Shown: positions 11,751 through 23,814, counted from the first letter of the stretch. The stretch: 64,000 nucleotides of DNA from Aotearoamyces nothofagi (GCA_015345905.1 JADDTR010000021.1:186001-250000); one strand, 5' to 3'. The notes: generated from the letters alone by a model not told the origin. Translations and numbers: made by a program.

Positions 11751-12099
11751 TCTCGGGCAGCGCGGTTTGGGACGCCCCCGAGCTTCTAGGAGCGTGCCAG
11801 ACTTGGCCCGGAGTAGCTGACACTGCTGTCCTGTTGACATCGCAATCCTCTTCATCTGAACGTCGATCCACTTCGACAATGCAGCGCTTGCTTCATAAGT
11901 TGGCGCTTCTAGCGAACCCAAGATTCAGAAAAGAAGGGCGTCGCCGGCTTACTGAGCTACAGTTTCGTCGTCTGATGAATCTTCGGGAGATTGCAAAAAA
12001 AAAAAGATCATCGACCAGATCCCGATAGGAGAAACGTTTGCTCCGTCCCCCTGACGGTATAAGTATATCGAGATCTACCAACCGTCGGGGCCTAGGCGT

Positions 12100-13018
12100 T
12101 TATTGCGCCGTTGCTTGGTCGTTAGGCTGGCCCTCTCGATGACAGATCTTCTTTGCTCCTTTAACCGTGCCTGCGATGCGTACACAGATGGGGCACGGCG
12201 TGGCAACACTGCACTGTAGTGAACCGAATTAGCTAGGTATGGTATAATAAGAGGCCACCATGATATCCTATACGCACCGTCTTCTTTCGTAGCCTGCACT
12301 GGAGACAAGCACCAATACTCCGCACAGATCTCACGGCTCTCCTCTCTTCGATACTGAACGTCTTCCTTCTCCTCTTCTCCGACACCGAGGTCAGACTGGT
12401 ATCGAAGACCGCCATGGACGCTTGGAGGGGCCGAGGTGATGACGTCGGCCGAGCCATCCTTGCTACGTCAAGCTTGAAGATGGCGTTGTCGAGCAGACGA
12501 GGAGACCCAGGTGCGCTACGTGCCTCTTGCTTCCGCTTCCTGGACTTCGGATCCTCGCCTGGACCCAACCCTCCGGGAGCCGCCGCGGCAGAGATGCCTT
12601 CCCCGCGCGGAGGCTGACGGACCTCGACCGGAGATGCTGCTCTCGCCCCTCTCGAAGAGTCAGATGCGCTGCGCGATACTCGGCCCGCCCTGTGCGGACG
12701 GACTCGCTCTCCAAGCAGGCAGCTGTCTGCAACCCCAGACGGATGCTGGAAATATGGAGAGCAGCTCTCTTGGCTGAAGGATAGAGATCCGAAGCCTGCA
12801 AGTGCTGGCCGGCTGCCGCATCCCGTCAAGCTGGATTCGTCCGGCGGGAAAGGATATGCGCCGAAATGGCTCTGGCGCGATGGTAGATCGGCACCTCCGC
12901 TGGTCTGAAGTACTGTCGGGTCAGTGGCGGCGCTGCATTCATCGACATCTCCAGGTACCGGAGGAGGTGCAGAGTAGCCAAGCCCGTATGGACCGTCGTA
13001 AATATGACATTGCTCCAT
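12100..13018 (-). CDS. Zn2Cys6-type DNA-binding protein, atypical or incomplete
   Basis: Exon 1 is 12278-13018 from the first ATG and exon 2 is 12100-12213, with a 64-base intron (GTGCGT...ACTACAG). The roughly 284-residue product has a disordered Ser/Pro/Gly-rich N-terminus, then EKRRRKTFSIEERRAV and GACLQCRLRKKT joined to CSVATPCPICVR. This gives C-x2-C-x6-C-x5-C-x2-C, a fungal zinc cluster, with the sixth Cys 13 residues later (KKICHRE) instead of the usual 6-8. This longer spacing occurs in the fungal subfamily whose finger follows an Arg-rich FsxEER segment. The frame stops only 13 residues after that Cys, where the subfamily normally continues for hundreds of residues. Coding-like remnants lie further along (ISIYLYRQGDG, about 12035-12068; SALSKWIDVQMKRIA, about 11840-11890). 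Either an unrecognised intron or decay explains this. Confidence 0.6.
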
Positions 13019-15163
13019 GGGCCCGTGCAAGATGCTAGATATCAAGTTCGGACAGAGCCGATGTATATAAAGCCGTACAGTACAACAGGAAGACCGTTTC
13101 GCAACGCACAGAACCGTCGCACCTGCACGGAGTCTCCTAAAGTAGCAGCGCTCAGCCCGACTCCCTTACTGAAGAGCGATTATCGGGAAAAGGAGACGCA
13201 GGGGCTCTTGCGAGCTCTGATTGGCTGGTCAAACACGCTAGCTCGTGCTGATATAGGAGAGCACACTCTCTCGTATCCCAGCACAGGTCAGACTCTCAGG
13301 TGAGGCTGAAGATGAAGCAGCGATGCATTGGACGTCAAAGATCTGGCTAAGCACAGCTTGACTTGCGGTCCTGCCCTCCTATATCCCGGCTGCTCGGTCT
13401 GCCCCGCAGATTTTATCCATGGCAGAGAGAGAGAGATGGGGGCTGATCCCAGCCGTCTCTCCGGTAAGAGAAGCCACCCCTGGCCATACATAGTAGTCGC
13501 GTCCAGAAAAAACGAGATCAAGATGTTCCTTGCGCGGTGATGCTCGCGGTGATGCTCGCGGTGTTCAAAAATTTGCAGGAACTGAATTGTAACGCTATTC
13601 ATTTGCCGCGGCCTCTCCTGCCACAGCCAGCCCCTGTGGGCGTCGGGGAAAGCTGATGGAAGATGTTCTCCTGCCGCAGTCTCCCTCAGACGTGCTATGC
13701 TGGCTTCCGGCCGCGCATTGGTTAATCAAACACGGCTCCCTGCCGAGAGAGGAAACGAGACTGCGACTGCCAGCAGCGTACTGGAGGAGCAGTGGAGCCG
13801 GCTCAGGCCCATGTCGCTGTGGCATCGATGGCCGCGCTACCAACTTCCCCCCCTTCTCCTCGTTCAGAAAACCGAACATATCTAGACCCTGCGAAGATTC
13901 CACCGCCTAGCGACTCGATCGCGAATACCTAAAAAAAAAAAAGGACTCATGAATGGCAGTCGAGGGAGCCGTCGACGACGTCACGTAAGCACCGGCTCCC
14001 CTCGCCATCCCCATCCCTGCTTCCTCGACTCGGGCTGACGGGGGCTGCGACCACCGAGCTCGCCGCCCTGGAGCTCGGCGAACGCGAGATCCCTCAACTG
14101 CCTTTGCGAGAATTCGTTACCGTCCAGACCGTCGTGATCTCTTTTCGCACCTCGATCGCTCTCCACGTGGGTGTGCAGGCGGGTCGGGTCGTCCCAAGTC
14201 TGCCTTCTTCACCCCCCCCCCCCGGCTGTCCCAGATGGATGGATGGTATTCTGCAAAGGAGAAAGGCACCGGGACATGTACACCAATCCGGGTCCGGGGC
14301 TCGCGAGCAGCGGCGACAGCATGCCACGGCCGGCAAGCTCCAGCTCTGCGGATGGCGACTGCATCAGCTCCAGCTGCAGCTGCAGCGCCAGCCCGTAAGC
14401 ATGACGACGGTAAGCAATGCTGATCAGAGATCACATCCGCAAAAAAAGCCCCCCAAACAGCCGACCCAGCTCCGCCAGCCAGCCCGAGAGGCGTGAGGCC
14501 GTCCTGGAAGACCGCTCTCGAGTATCCGGGGAATCGGACGTCTTTTACCACAGCGGGCCGCAACACCCCCCTCCCCCGAAAACGGCACGGGGTTCGAGAG
14601 GACAGCTGGGGGGTGCCGGTAGGGCTGACGGCCAGGCGCAGGGACCCGGGAGCGAGCCCTGCAGGCGCGCATAGGGGCTGACACGTCACGGGGCGCCTGC
14701 ACTCGAGTGCCGACGCAAGCAGGTGAGCCGGGGTGGGAAGAAGGGGGGAAGGGGGGGGGAGAGAGCGAGGGCTGGTTATCAGCCTCGGGGCACATGCGAG
14801 GTCAGCTATTACGTCGATGGGCTCGTGGAGGGTGTTTTTTTATTTTATTTTGGGGGGTTCTAAGGCGAGGGAGAGTGGCGAGATGGGAGAGCTTGAGAGC
14901 TGTTGTTTTGAATGGGGTGGCTTTTGCTGTCTAGAATCTTGGCTGGATATCTATTACATTACTCTTCCCCCCCTTCCTCCCCCCCTCCCCCCCATAAAAA
15001 GGTACCCGTGATAATACGCATGGCAATGGGGCGGCGGCGACCAGAGCTGGGGGGGGCAGAGCTGCGGTGAGGGTCACAGCCAGGAGGATCTCATCCACCT
15101 AGAAGATCGCAAGCAGGCCCGGATCTCCCTCTGAAAACATACAGGTTTCTCGTCGCGACAGCC
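13019..15163. other. 2.1 kb intergenic region
   Basis: No gene recognised. It has GC-rich simple sequence, a GGTGATGCTCGC repeat at 13536-13562, a C-run at 14212-14223, and G- and C-rich tracts at 14740-15000. Confidence 0.55.
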
Positions 15164-16946
15164 CTACTCGATCTCCTCGACATGCAGGTGGGCCCCGGCC
15201 TCTCTCAGCAGACCGGCGTGCTCCTTGAACCCGACCTTCTCCGCCAGGAACAGCGCCGTGTTCCTCGCGTGGTTCCTGACGTGCACGCTCGCGCCCCTGC
15301 TCAGCAACTCCCTCACGATGCTCGCGTCGGGGCCTACGGCGGCAAGATGCAGCGCGCTGTTTCCGACATAGTCCTTCGCATCTAGCAGCCTGTACTGGTC
15401 TGCGTCTAGGATCCTCTGCACGGTAGCTAGATCGCCGCGGGATATTGCGTAGCCCAGCGCGGTGAAGGCAGTCTGTTCCGCGGGTATGACGGGCTCTTCG
15501 GTGGACGGGTGAGCGAACTGTGTCGTGAGCGGGAGGGAGGTCATTTCCCCGCGCAGCGAGAGGCTCATCTGCTCTACGATGTCGGTATACGTGAGCTCGG
15601 GGAGGGCGAGGAGGAAGAAGAGTTTCGTAAGGGCCGCTTCGGTGGTGAGGTCGTGGCCGAAGACGACGCCTGCGTTGCCGAGAATGGTAGCTGGCGCGTA
15701 GAGTGGCGACACGGTGCCCGAGTAGCATTGGCTGACGTTTACGATGACGACTCCACGGTCGACGGCAGCGCGTATCACGGCTATCAGGCTGCCGTCTTCT
15801 CCTGTGGGTGCATTCCCGGCGCCGAAGGTCTCCAGGATCAGACCTCGTAACCCGGGGACGCGGAGGACCGAGTCCAGCATCTCCGGTTTGATTCCGGGAA
15901 ATATACGGAGACAGGCTACATGCGAGGTGTCGAGGACGAGCTGGACGTCGAACTTCGCCAGAGTGCGTGGCCGACGGACTAGGTTCCAGTTGACGTCGAT
16001 ACCGATACTGGTTACTTTGGCTAGTGGCTCGCAGTTTGGGCTCGCAAAAGCATCGAAGGACGAGGCGGACATCTTGGTAGTCCGGTTGCCGCGGTAGAGG
16101 GAGTGATGGAAGAAGAGACAGACTTCGGGGATCATGAATGTCCCGGCAATGATGAGGCTGCCAAGGAGGTTGTCCACGGCATCGGATTGGAGGGCGAAAA
16201 TGGAGGCCTGAGAGCCGGTAAGGATGACTGGCTTCCCAAGATGAGAGATCATGAAAGAGAGGGCAGATGCGGTGTAGGCCAACGAATCGGTCCCGTGGAG
16301 AACAACGAAGCCATCGAAGAGCTCGTAGTTGTGGCGGACAGTATCAGCGATCTGGGTCCAGCCTGCGGAGGAGATGGACGACGAATCCAGGAGAGTGGGG
16401 AACTCGTAGAGCGTATACCGTATATGGCGAGAATACGAGCTAACTGGAGTCCGTAAACTCGGCAGGAGCTGCTTTGTGTTCTCATCCACCATCACCGGCA
16501 AGGTACCTGGTTCATGTAAGCCTACGTCTTACATTCGGTCTTCATACAGGCGAGGGGAAGGCTCGCAAGGTCGGAACCAGCAGCACGAGAATAGGCACAG
16601 TCCGAATGGGAGATCGAATACCGAAGCGCGACCGAGCACCATCTTCCACCCTCCGACATGGCCTATCAAGCCCCGACCAAGATTGACAAAAAAGACAACA
16701 CACAAAGTCGTGGGTCACGTGGGGCGCCCACCCCTATCAAATCCGCAGACACGGAGCCAGCGCGCACAAGCCAAGCCAAAAGAGAGGGCACATACCAGGT
16801 TCGCTGCCATCATTAAAGGACGGCCTCGGCTTCATGCCCTCCTCCAGGAACCCTCGCGCCGGCACCAGGCCCTCGGGCGACGAGCGCATGCAGATCGTCC
16901 CGCCCGTCATGATGAGCAGGACCCGAGATTCCGGATAGAACGTCAT
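15164..16946 (-). CDS. cytosolic type I L-asparaginase with C-terminal ankyrin repeats
   Basis: Exon 1 is 16796-16946, exon 2 is 15164-16506, separated by a 289-base intron (GTATGT...AACCAG), long for this window. The product is about 497 residues. The asparaginase domain begins MTFYPESRVLLIMTGGTI, with the first catalytic threonine in TGGTI, and carries the second motif VLHGTDSLAYTASAL. It continues with the Rossmann-like C-terminal half (GLRGLILETFGAGNAP, GVVIVNVSQCYSG). The last hundred residues form two to three ankyrin repeats (GNSALHLAA, IVRELLSRGASVHVRN). This fusion matches the family of the human 60-kDa lysophospholipase/asparaginase ASPG. It should hydrolyse asparagine to aspartate and ammonia in the cytosol. 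It has no signal peptide, unlike secreted fungal asparaginases. Confidence 0.93.
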
Positions 16947-18073
16947 CCTGGATCGTGGAAGGCCTGCGCGGCGGCGGAGAGCGCAAAGCAGCAGAGGAGA
17001 CGACGACGACGACCCGACGGCGACAGGAGGGGAGGTTAGGATAGGGGGGGAGGGGGCGGGGTTTTGACGATATCGAGAGATCACAGACAGAGAGACAAGA
17101 ACTGCTGGCGGGGAGGGGCGGGGGGGCACTGGACGCGCAGGATTTGGGGCGTGCGGGCGGGCGGGCGGCGGGCGGCGGCTTCTTTTTTTTTCCCGCCATC
17201 GCGCCCCGTCCCCCGTAGCTAGGCTAGCTATAGCTATGTAGGTTGCGCATCGCATCTACCGTCCGCTAGAGAAGGACATATATATCCTCATCCTCATCCT
17301 CATCCTCATCCTCATCCTCGACCACCGCACCCTCTTGACAAAATCCGGCTGCGCCACAACTGCTCTTGGAGAGCGTGAGATGGATTATAATAATAATAAT
17401 AATACAGAAAGACCCCCCCCCCCTTTCTTTTCTTTCCTTCCTTTCCTCTTTCCTCTCTCCAACACTAGCACCGTGAACCTCTCCCGTCTCCCCGCTCCAA
17501 ACCCCCCCGATCTCTACATATCAGAATATCAGAAAAGAAAGAAAAAAAGAAGCATATTTGGGGGACTTCGTCGGGTCCGTCGGTGCGATACCTCTGCCAG
17601 AGGCTCAAGAAATAAATATATATATAGCCCAGCCTCCATTCGTTCGTTCGCCTCAGTATAGGAAAAAAAGACGAAGCCGACGGATGGCCTGTTTCACAAA
17701 ACATCACAGCGAGTCGAGTCGCTTCAGTTCACATCATGGCATGGGCTGGCATGGCATGGGCATCTCGAGATGGTTGGTTAGGACAGAGAGAGAGAGAGAG
17801 AGAGAAATAACTGCTTTTTTTTCGACATCTATTAATTTTTCCCTGCCTGGTGATGCCGTCGTCGTCGTTATTATTAGAATATAATATAATATGATATGAT
17901 ATAAGTATATACGCCATCCGTCCGCGCTATGCATATGTTGTCCGACCGACCAAAAAAAAAAAAAAAAAAAGGATTGAGCCGCCGCCCCCAGCGGGCGGGC
18001 TCTACTTTCCCATCCCAGAAAAATAAAAATAAAAATCCCCAAAAGAGATCCCCCACGCTTAGCCTCCGATCGA
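16947..18073. other. 1.1 kb promoter/intergenic region with microsatellites
   Basis: This holds the upstream region of the asparaginase gene and the 3' flank of the NmrA gene. It contains a CCTCAT hexanucleotide array at 17284-17320, an ATA/TAA run at 17381-17403, an AG run at 17787-17806 and an A-tract at 17953-17970. Confidence 0.6.
17284..17320. repeat. hexanucleotide array (CCTCAT)n
   Basis: Six perfect tandem copies about 340 bases upstream of the asparaginase start codon. Confidence 0.95.
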
Positions 18074-19192
18074 TCAGGCGAGCCATTCCTCCTCTCTTCG
18101 CTTGCCCATCGTTAACATGTCGCTGCCGTCGTCGTCGGCATCCTCCTCGAACGAGTTGCCCGCGGCACTGAGACCAGCACTTTCTTCATTCATCCACGTA
18201 AGCCCGTTTGCTGCCTCTTCTAGTGGGAAGACTTCTCTCGCATACTCCTCAACGCCGCGGTGACCTTCCCAGAGACGCATTGCTTCTTCTGGGCAGCTGC
18301 CTTCCAGCTCTGCCAGACCAAAGTATGGAGGTTGCTTGCTTGGGTCTTCCCTGCCGAGCCCATATAGCGCCTCCAAGGCTGTGAGCTGCTCCCGGTAGCC
18401 ACGTGGTATGGATACGTTGATTTCGATTGGACCGTGGATGTACATCACTGGTCTACCGATGCCTCGAGAGAACGCTCGGCATACTTCTTTTGGTGTAAGC
18501 ATCTCGTAGGCGAGTGCAATTCTTCGTCCACCTTGCCATTTCCCAGGCCCGTCCTTTATTAATTGTAATACTGCTGGTCCAACGTCATGCTCCGCATCCA
18601 GCCAAGGGAGCTTGACGTCAGGATGGAATGGTGCCTGCCAGACGAAGCTCCCGTCTTCTTGTAGTTCCATGCAAAATAGCGGATACGGCAGTGAGGTGAA
18701 ATTATTGTTGTATATGCCAGTGTAGACGAATGTTGCTGGTAGATTTAACCTGCGGATGTAGTTCTCCACCTCTGTTTTCGCAGACCATAGCGGTATTGCC
18801 GGCCATTGTGGGTTCTGGGTGGAATGGTCTGGCATCGACGAGTATATGAAATGCTTGATATTTGCCCTCTTGGCTGCGTCTGCCAGAGCACACCCTATAG
18901 CTACCTCATCACCCCAGAATGTTGTGTTTATGAATGCAAGTTCGGCACCTAGGAACAGATCGTCTAACAAGGACTTGTTGATGCCGACTTTCCCATCGGG
19001 ACAAGACGACGAATTGCAGAGTTCGCCCACGAAAACGGTGACATTCGGGAGTGCTGCAACCTCGTTGGCGACTATACCTTCGAGGTTGCGGAGCTGTGCG
19101 CGCACATTGTAGCCAACGGCACTTGCGACACGGATGAAGGAGGCTGCTTGTCGACCAGAGGCATTGACGACAGCGACGGTTCTGGGTGTCAT
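18074..19192 (-). CDS. nmrA: NmrA-type nitrogen metabolite repression regulator
   Basis: A single exon of 372 residues from the ATG at 19190-19192. It begins MTPRTVAVVNASGRQAAS, a Rossmann dinucleotide-binding motif of the NmrA family. It then shows the hallmark stretches AFINTTFWGDE, IKHFIYSSMPDHST, ATFVYTGIYNNNFTSLPYP and LPWLDAEHDVGPA, and ends with EEYAREVFPLEEAANGLTWM, almost as in Aspergillus NmrA. NmrA is a non-catalytic SDR-like protein that binds NAD(P) and the GATA factor AreA, restraining it when nitrogen is ample. The C-terminus has an extra acidic tail. The frame stays open for about 250 codons upstream of this ATG, but that part resembles no NmrA and I exclude it. Confidence 0.95.
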   Translation of the reverse strand: MTPRTVAVVNASGRQAASFIRVASAVGYNVRAQLRNLEGIVANEVAALPNVTVFVGELCNSSSCPDGKVGINKSLLDDLFLGAELAFINTTFWGDEVAIGCALADAAKRANIKHFIYSSMPDHSTQNPQWPAIPLWSAKTEVENYIRRLNLPATFVYTGIYNNNFTSLPYPLFCMELQEDGSFVWQAPFHPDVKLPWLDAEHDVGPAVLQLIKDGPGKWQGGRRIALAYEMLTPKEVCRAFSRGIGRPVMYIHGPIEINVSIPRGYREQLTALEALYGLGREDPSKQPPYFGLAELEGSCPEEAMRLWEGHRGVEEYAREVFPLEEAANGLTWMNEESAGLSAAGNSFEEDADDDGSDMLTMGKRREEEWLA

Positions 19193-22100
19193 GTGTGGTT
19201 TTCGTGGTGGCTTGTAAGGCTGGTATGTTGGGTGTTGCACTGCGTGGCTCGCGGCCTTCAGGGTCGGACTGGTTCGAGGATTCGAGTGCTGATGGTCGGG
19301 GAGGGTGGAGTCTCTGGGTCGGATAACAAGACCCGCCCAGGGCGCTGCAGAGGGCATGAGGCTATTGAGGGATCCTAGAGCTGCCAATGTCGGCGATGCT
19401 GGCAATTGCGCGAAGTGGCGCAATGGACGAGTGAATGAGTGAGCGGATGGATATGGATGGATATGGATGGATGAGGAGGAGCGACGAGGAGCGACGAGGA
19501 GCGACGAGCGGCAGAGCACGTCGTCTGCAGCCAGATCAGCCTTGGATAAACTCCGCAGCCTTAGGGGAACTTTTTCTTTTGGCGGGGTCGCAGCGATCGG
19601 GTGACGAATTCGATTTGGATAGTAATAGCTCGGTGTGCAAATGCTGCAAATGCGCCCGTCGATTCCGTTCCCACAAGTTGTTTTCAGACCCGCGTTAGCC
19701 CCGCCAGGTCTGAAGCTGCGTAGCTCGCGGTCGAAAAGCGGCCGTGGGCCAGCCAGCCAATCAGCGCGTTGGGCGGTGAGCGAGAGGTGCGCGCGACGCG
19801 AAGGCGGTGAGAGCCGGCGGTGGGTAGCGCCGAACGGCCGCAAATTTCCAGTTGGCACCCGCGGTGGAATGAGGCAGAGAGAGCCCGATCCGAGATGGCG
19901 CCAAAAAGAATCTGATCTGTCCAGAAGTACAACCACGGGATGCGGCCTTTGCTCGCAGTACAGCGGTGCCTGACGGAACCTGTGCAGTTGTATTAATACG
20001 CTGCTGCTGCTGCTGCTGCTCTTGCTGCGCGCTGGACAAGGCTATTGGGTTCGGACTGGACATGTACCGGCACGGACGAGAGAGGGGTAGGTATGGTGGA
20101 GAGTGCGGTAGGCCTTTATAACAGAATATGTGATGCCATGTCGTGCCGCGAGTGTGTGCGATGATGCAAGACGTAAGGGATATTGCACTGCATTGCATTG
20201 ACCAGAGCCCGGAGGGGGTGGGCAGGGTAGCTCCAGCGAGGTCTGAAGACTAAGGCCAAGGCCAAGGCCCAGCGACGGCCTGCGAGGAACGATGCAGGCA
20301 CCAAGACAAGACGAGACTGCGCGAGCGCTGGTCGGCTCAGCTCAGCTCAGTCAGTCAGTCAGTCATCCTGTACATAGTATGGAGCAAGACCACGTGCACG
20401 CCCGAAGCGCCCAAGAGGCAGAGAGACCTCTCCGCGACACGCCTGCACTGCACGCAATTACGTATGGGCAGGTTGCGATGCCCATGTCGGCAGTGCTCGC
20501 CCTCCCCGACACGGCAATGTTGGATGCTGGCTCTGTGCCCAGAGAGAGTGTTGAGTCCCGCGAGGTGCGGTGCAGGGCAGACAAGCAGCTTCAGTTCAAG
20601 CGGGTGGAGTAAAGTAGCCTTCCGGGTGGCAGAGGTCTGTTGAAAAAGCTTGGCTAGTGCTACTGGCTACCGACCTCAGGTACTGTACCGTCTGTACATA
20701 GTGCGTGCAAACACATACGGGTACTGTACCGACTGTTGCTATAATACAGCTAATAGCTAGCATGTCAAGAAGGCGAAGCTCGTCCGCAAGGGCGGAGGGT
20801 GACTTGACGACGGACGCAGTGGCACCCTGACCGAGTAATGAGGCGGCTGCCTTTTTCCTTCTTGCTCTCAAGGTCGACAAGTAAAAGTATGGCAGTATTA
20901 TGAGGCAGTTAAAGGCAAGTATCCACTGCTGCTTTGCCCTTGGCAATATTAATTGCTCCAACGCATGGCACGCGTGCTTCATACCTGTAGCCTGTACGTA
21001 TGTGTCTTGTCTTGTAGCTACCTATGTCACTGTGTGCAGTATAATGTACTGTATGTAATGTAGCCCACAGCTCACCCACTCGCCGTCTGGTCCATGCGGT
21101 CCTGCGGTCCCAAACTGCTAGTCGTCGTGTGTTGGGCTGGGAAGCGGAACTCTACCGATTGATCCATGCGGCTGTATTGCCGGTTGACTGCTCAACTGGA
21201 CACGGCTCGCATCGCCCGGGCCAGCCCTTGCCATGCACCGAATGCTGGCTCTGTGATGGAGTAACGTGGCCATCTCTTGCTCTACGAATCGACGACTGAT
21301 GTAACATGCTTGCTAGGGTTATCAGTCATCAGTCAAGGCTGGAGGCAACGTGCTGTTGTGGCTGGCTGCTGGCTGGCTGGCTGGCTGGCGGTCTGAAGCA
21401 GCTCTAGTGACCCAGACTGCTCGAGTTGAGCTCCCCCACCACGGTCGTATGACCGAGAGGCACGGTAGACACGGAGGAATGAGCAATGGCAAAGCAGCAA
21501 GGAACAGCCTCGGAATGCTTGGGCGAGAGAGCCCTCTCGGACTGCGAAGGTGTTGTTTCTGCGATCGACTCAACGGGGGAGAGGGGAGGACGGGAATTGG
21601 GCCGTGCATCAACGACAAGAGCTGCGGGCGACCAGCGGCGAGGATGGAGAATTCCAAGCTTTCCATATGCCCTCCTTCCATGCCCTCCATGCTTTCCATA
21701 ATCCCATGTACATACCTACCTAACCGCCCTCCCGTCCGCCCTCCCTCCTTCCCGTGCGTCCTCGCTCGCGAAAGCCCACGCTCCGACTTCCGAAGCAGGA
21801 GCCCAAATTACGTAACCTGGCATGGCTGTTATTCATAGATTCCTCCTTGGACAGCCTATTCTATGGAGATGCGCCCTTTGGAGGGCCGTCTGGTGTGTCA
21901 ACGCACGGCCACGTTGCATTTCCCATTAATCATTGCATTGCCCAGTCAGAGGGATGACTTCTCGGCCTCTTTTGGGAGGCCGGACGTCTCCTTTCTCAAC
22001 TGGTTGATCGAGCGACGAGCGGATGGATGGATGGCTGGCTGGCTGGCTGGCTGGACGGAGACGACTTCACCCAACAGAATAAGAGAAGGGTATCTGGAAC

Positions 22101-22606
22101 CTGGCCTGGCTTCCTTGCCCGGCGTCCTTGCCTTATCATTGTGCATCCAGGGTCGTACAGGACAGCAGAGACATGCCAGCGCTGCATGTCCATACCCTGT
22201 TCCTGGGTGAGTCGAGGGTGGCGAGCCGTGCCGTCTCGTCACCGCCGTGCAAGTGCGGGGAAGACCCAGACAGGATCCTATGTACTGTACAGCCTCTGTA
22301 CAGCATTCGAGGACGGGAAGGGCCACTGGGACTGGGCTGGGCACGCCCGCCTGTCGCCATGCATTACTGTGGCAACTACGTGTGGCCTACTGATGACTGC
22401 TGTCGATGCACTGGATAGCACAGTATTTATTAGTGGCCGAATCAAGGAGCACATAGCGAATCACAGCAAACATGCGGGCAGGCACCGTGGGCAGAGAGCA
22501 CGGATACTCGAGAACGTGGCCGAGGGGGCATTTACCTGGGCACGGCATGGCATATGCGCAACGCACAGGAGGGAGCTGCTCCGTACAGCACTACGACGCG
22601 CCATCA

Positions 22607-22674
22607 GCACAGCAGCTCAGCTCAGCACAGCAGCACAGCAGCACAGCAGCACAGCAGCACAGCAGCACGCATGA
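22607..22674. repeat. CAGCACAG-type microsatellite
   Basis: About 68 bases built mainly of CAGCACAG units, with CAGCTCAG variants at the left end. Confidence 0.9.
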
Positions 22675-23440
22675 AGAGACGCGGCGCAGAGGCGAGAACA
22701 AGCATCCCCGACTCCTGGCACGGCCAAATCATGCCGCAAGGCAGATGCCGCAAGGCAAGGCACGCCGACGCAGATCTGCAAGCCGAGTGGTGGCCGGGCG
22801 GTGGCCGGGCGAGAAAATCTGGGGTAATGGAAATGCAAAGCGGCTATAACGTGCAGCAGTGTGGCGGCGCTTGTCGGAGGCTACTGGGCGCCGCAGCGTG
22901 CCACTGGAGCCGGCCATTACACATTACAGGAGGACGTCTGCAGCTGCTGTCGCCGCCAGTAGTCTGCAACTGCTACCGCAGCCAGTACAGCAGTCCGCAC
23001 AGCAGTCCGCATCTGCTGTCGTGGTCAGTAGTAGCCAGCAGCAGTAGCAGCAGCAGTAGCCAGTAGCAGCCGCCGTGCCTTGGGTGGTCAGTAACTCCAG
23101 TGGTAGGTAACCTGTGGGCTGGGCGGCTGGGCCGTTCAGTCAGTCACCTTTGCACCCTTGGCCCGCTGTCTTTTCATTGTCCGTCGGGCTGCCAAGCCTG
23201 CCGCTCCTGCCAGCGCGCGCTACCCAGGCCGACCGGTCCTGAAACCCACAGCAGCCAGAAGCCTGTCTTTGCCCGCGGAGATGCTGCGCCTATGGCGGGA
23301 TTCGCTCTTCTCTTGTGTAGCCTTCAATCAGCCGGCCGTCGCTTGCATCTCGCCTTGCCGGCTCCCATCCAGGGCGAGGAAGGAGGTGCTGCCGGACTCG
23401 GCGTCAGCAGCACCGTAGTGACTTACAACAGCGAGCCCAG

Positions 23441-23632
23441 AGCAGATGGCGTTATACGGCGCCGGCAAGGCGAAAGCTTCGGGATGGCAGCAGTCGAATC
23501 CTCCTGCCGCACTGCACTGCTCTGCACTGCACCGTGAGCAGATGGCGTTATATGACGCCGGCAAGGCGAAAGCGTAAGCGTTGCAATGGCAGCAATACAA
23601 TACAATCGCGTCCTCCTGCTGTACCGCAACAC
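23441..23632. repeat. two-copy tandem duplication, about 96 bp
   Basis: AGCAGATGGCGTTATA begins at 23441 and again at 23537. Both are followed by CGCCGGCAAGGCGAAAGC, then GGCAGCA and a TCCTCCTGC run. The copies have diverged by point changes and a short insertion. Confidence 0.85.
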
Positions 23633-23814
23633 TCTGGATACAATGAGTCAGGCCCTGACTGATCGGCCGATCGGACTGTACCTTGCTGGCCTTATCGTTA
23701 TTTGCAGGACACCACGTTGCCCGACGGGCGACACGGGCGCAGCTTGTCGCTGATGGCGTGGTCGGCGCTGCTAAGAGGGAGCCGCCTGAGGTAGCCAGCT
23801 GGCCAGCCACTGTA

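Larger units (their letters stand above)
7477..12099. other. 4.6 kb gene-poor, simple-sequence-rich region
   Basis: No convincing gene. The long open frames at 7.5-8.7 kb are GC-biased and of repetitive composition, without domain likeness. The stretch is filled with mono-, di- and minisatellites listed separately, and ends in a six-copy tandem array. The T-rich and A-rich runs at 10.8-11.05 kb are simple sequence. Confidence 0.6.

Noticed and set aside
11834-12028. Plus-strand basic frame ending KKKRSSTRSR
   Set aside because: It is antisense to the remnants of the zinc-cluster gene and includes an A-run; no independent support.
15099-15728. A 209-residue minus-strand frame
   Set aside because: It is an alternative frame of the asparaginase ankyrin region and is Arg-rich without domains.
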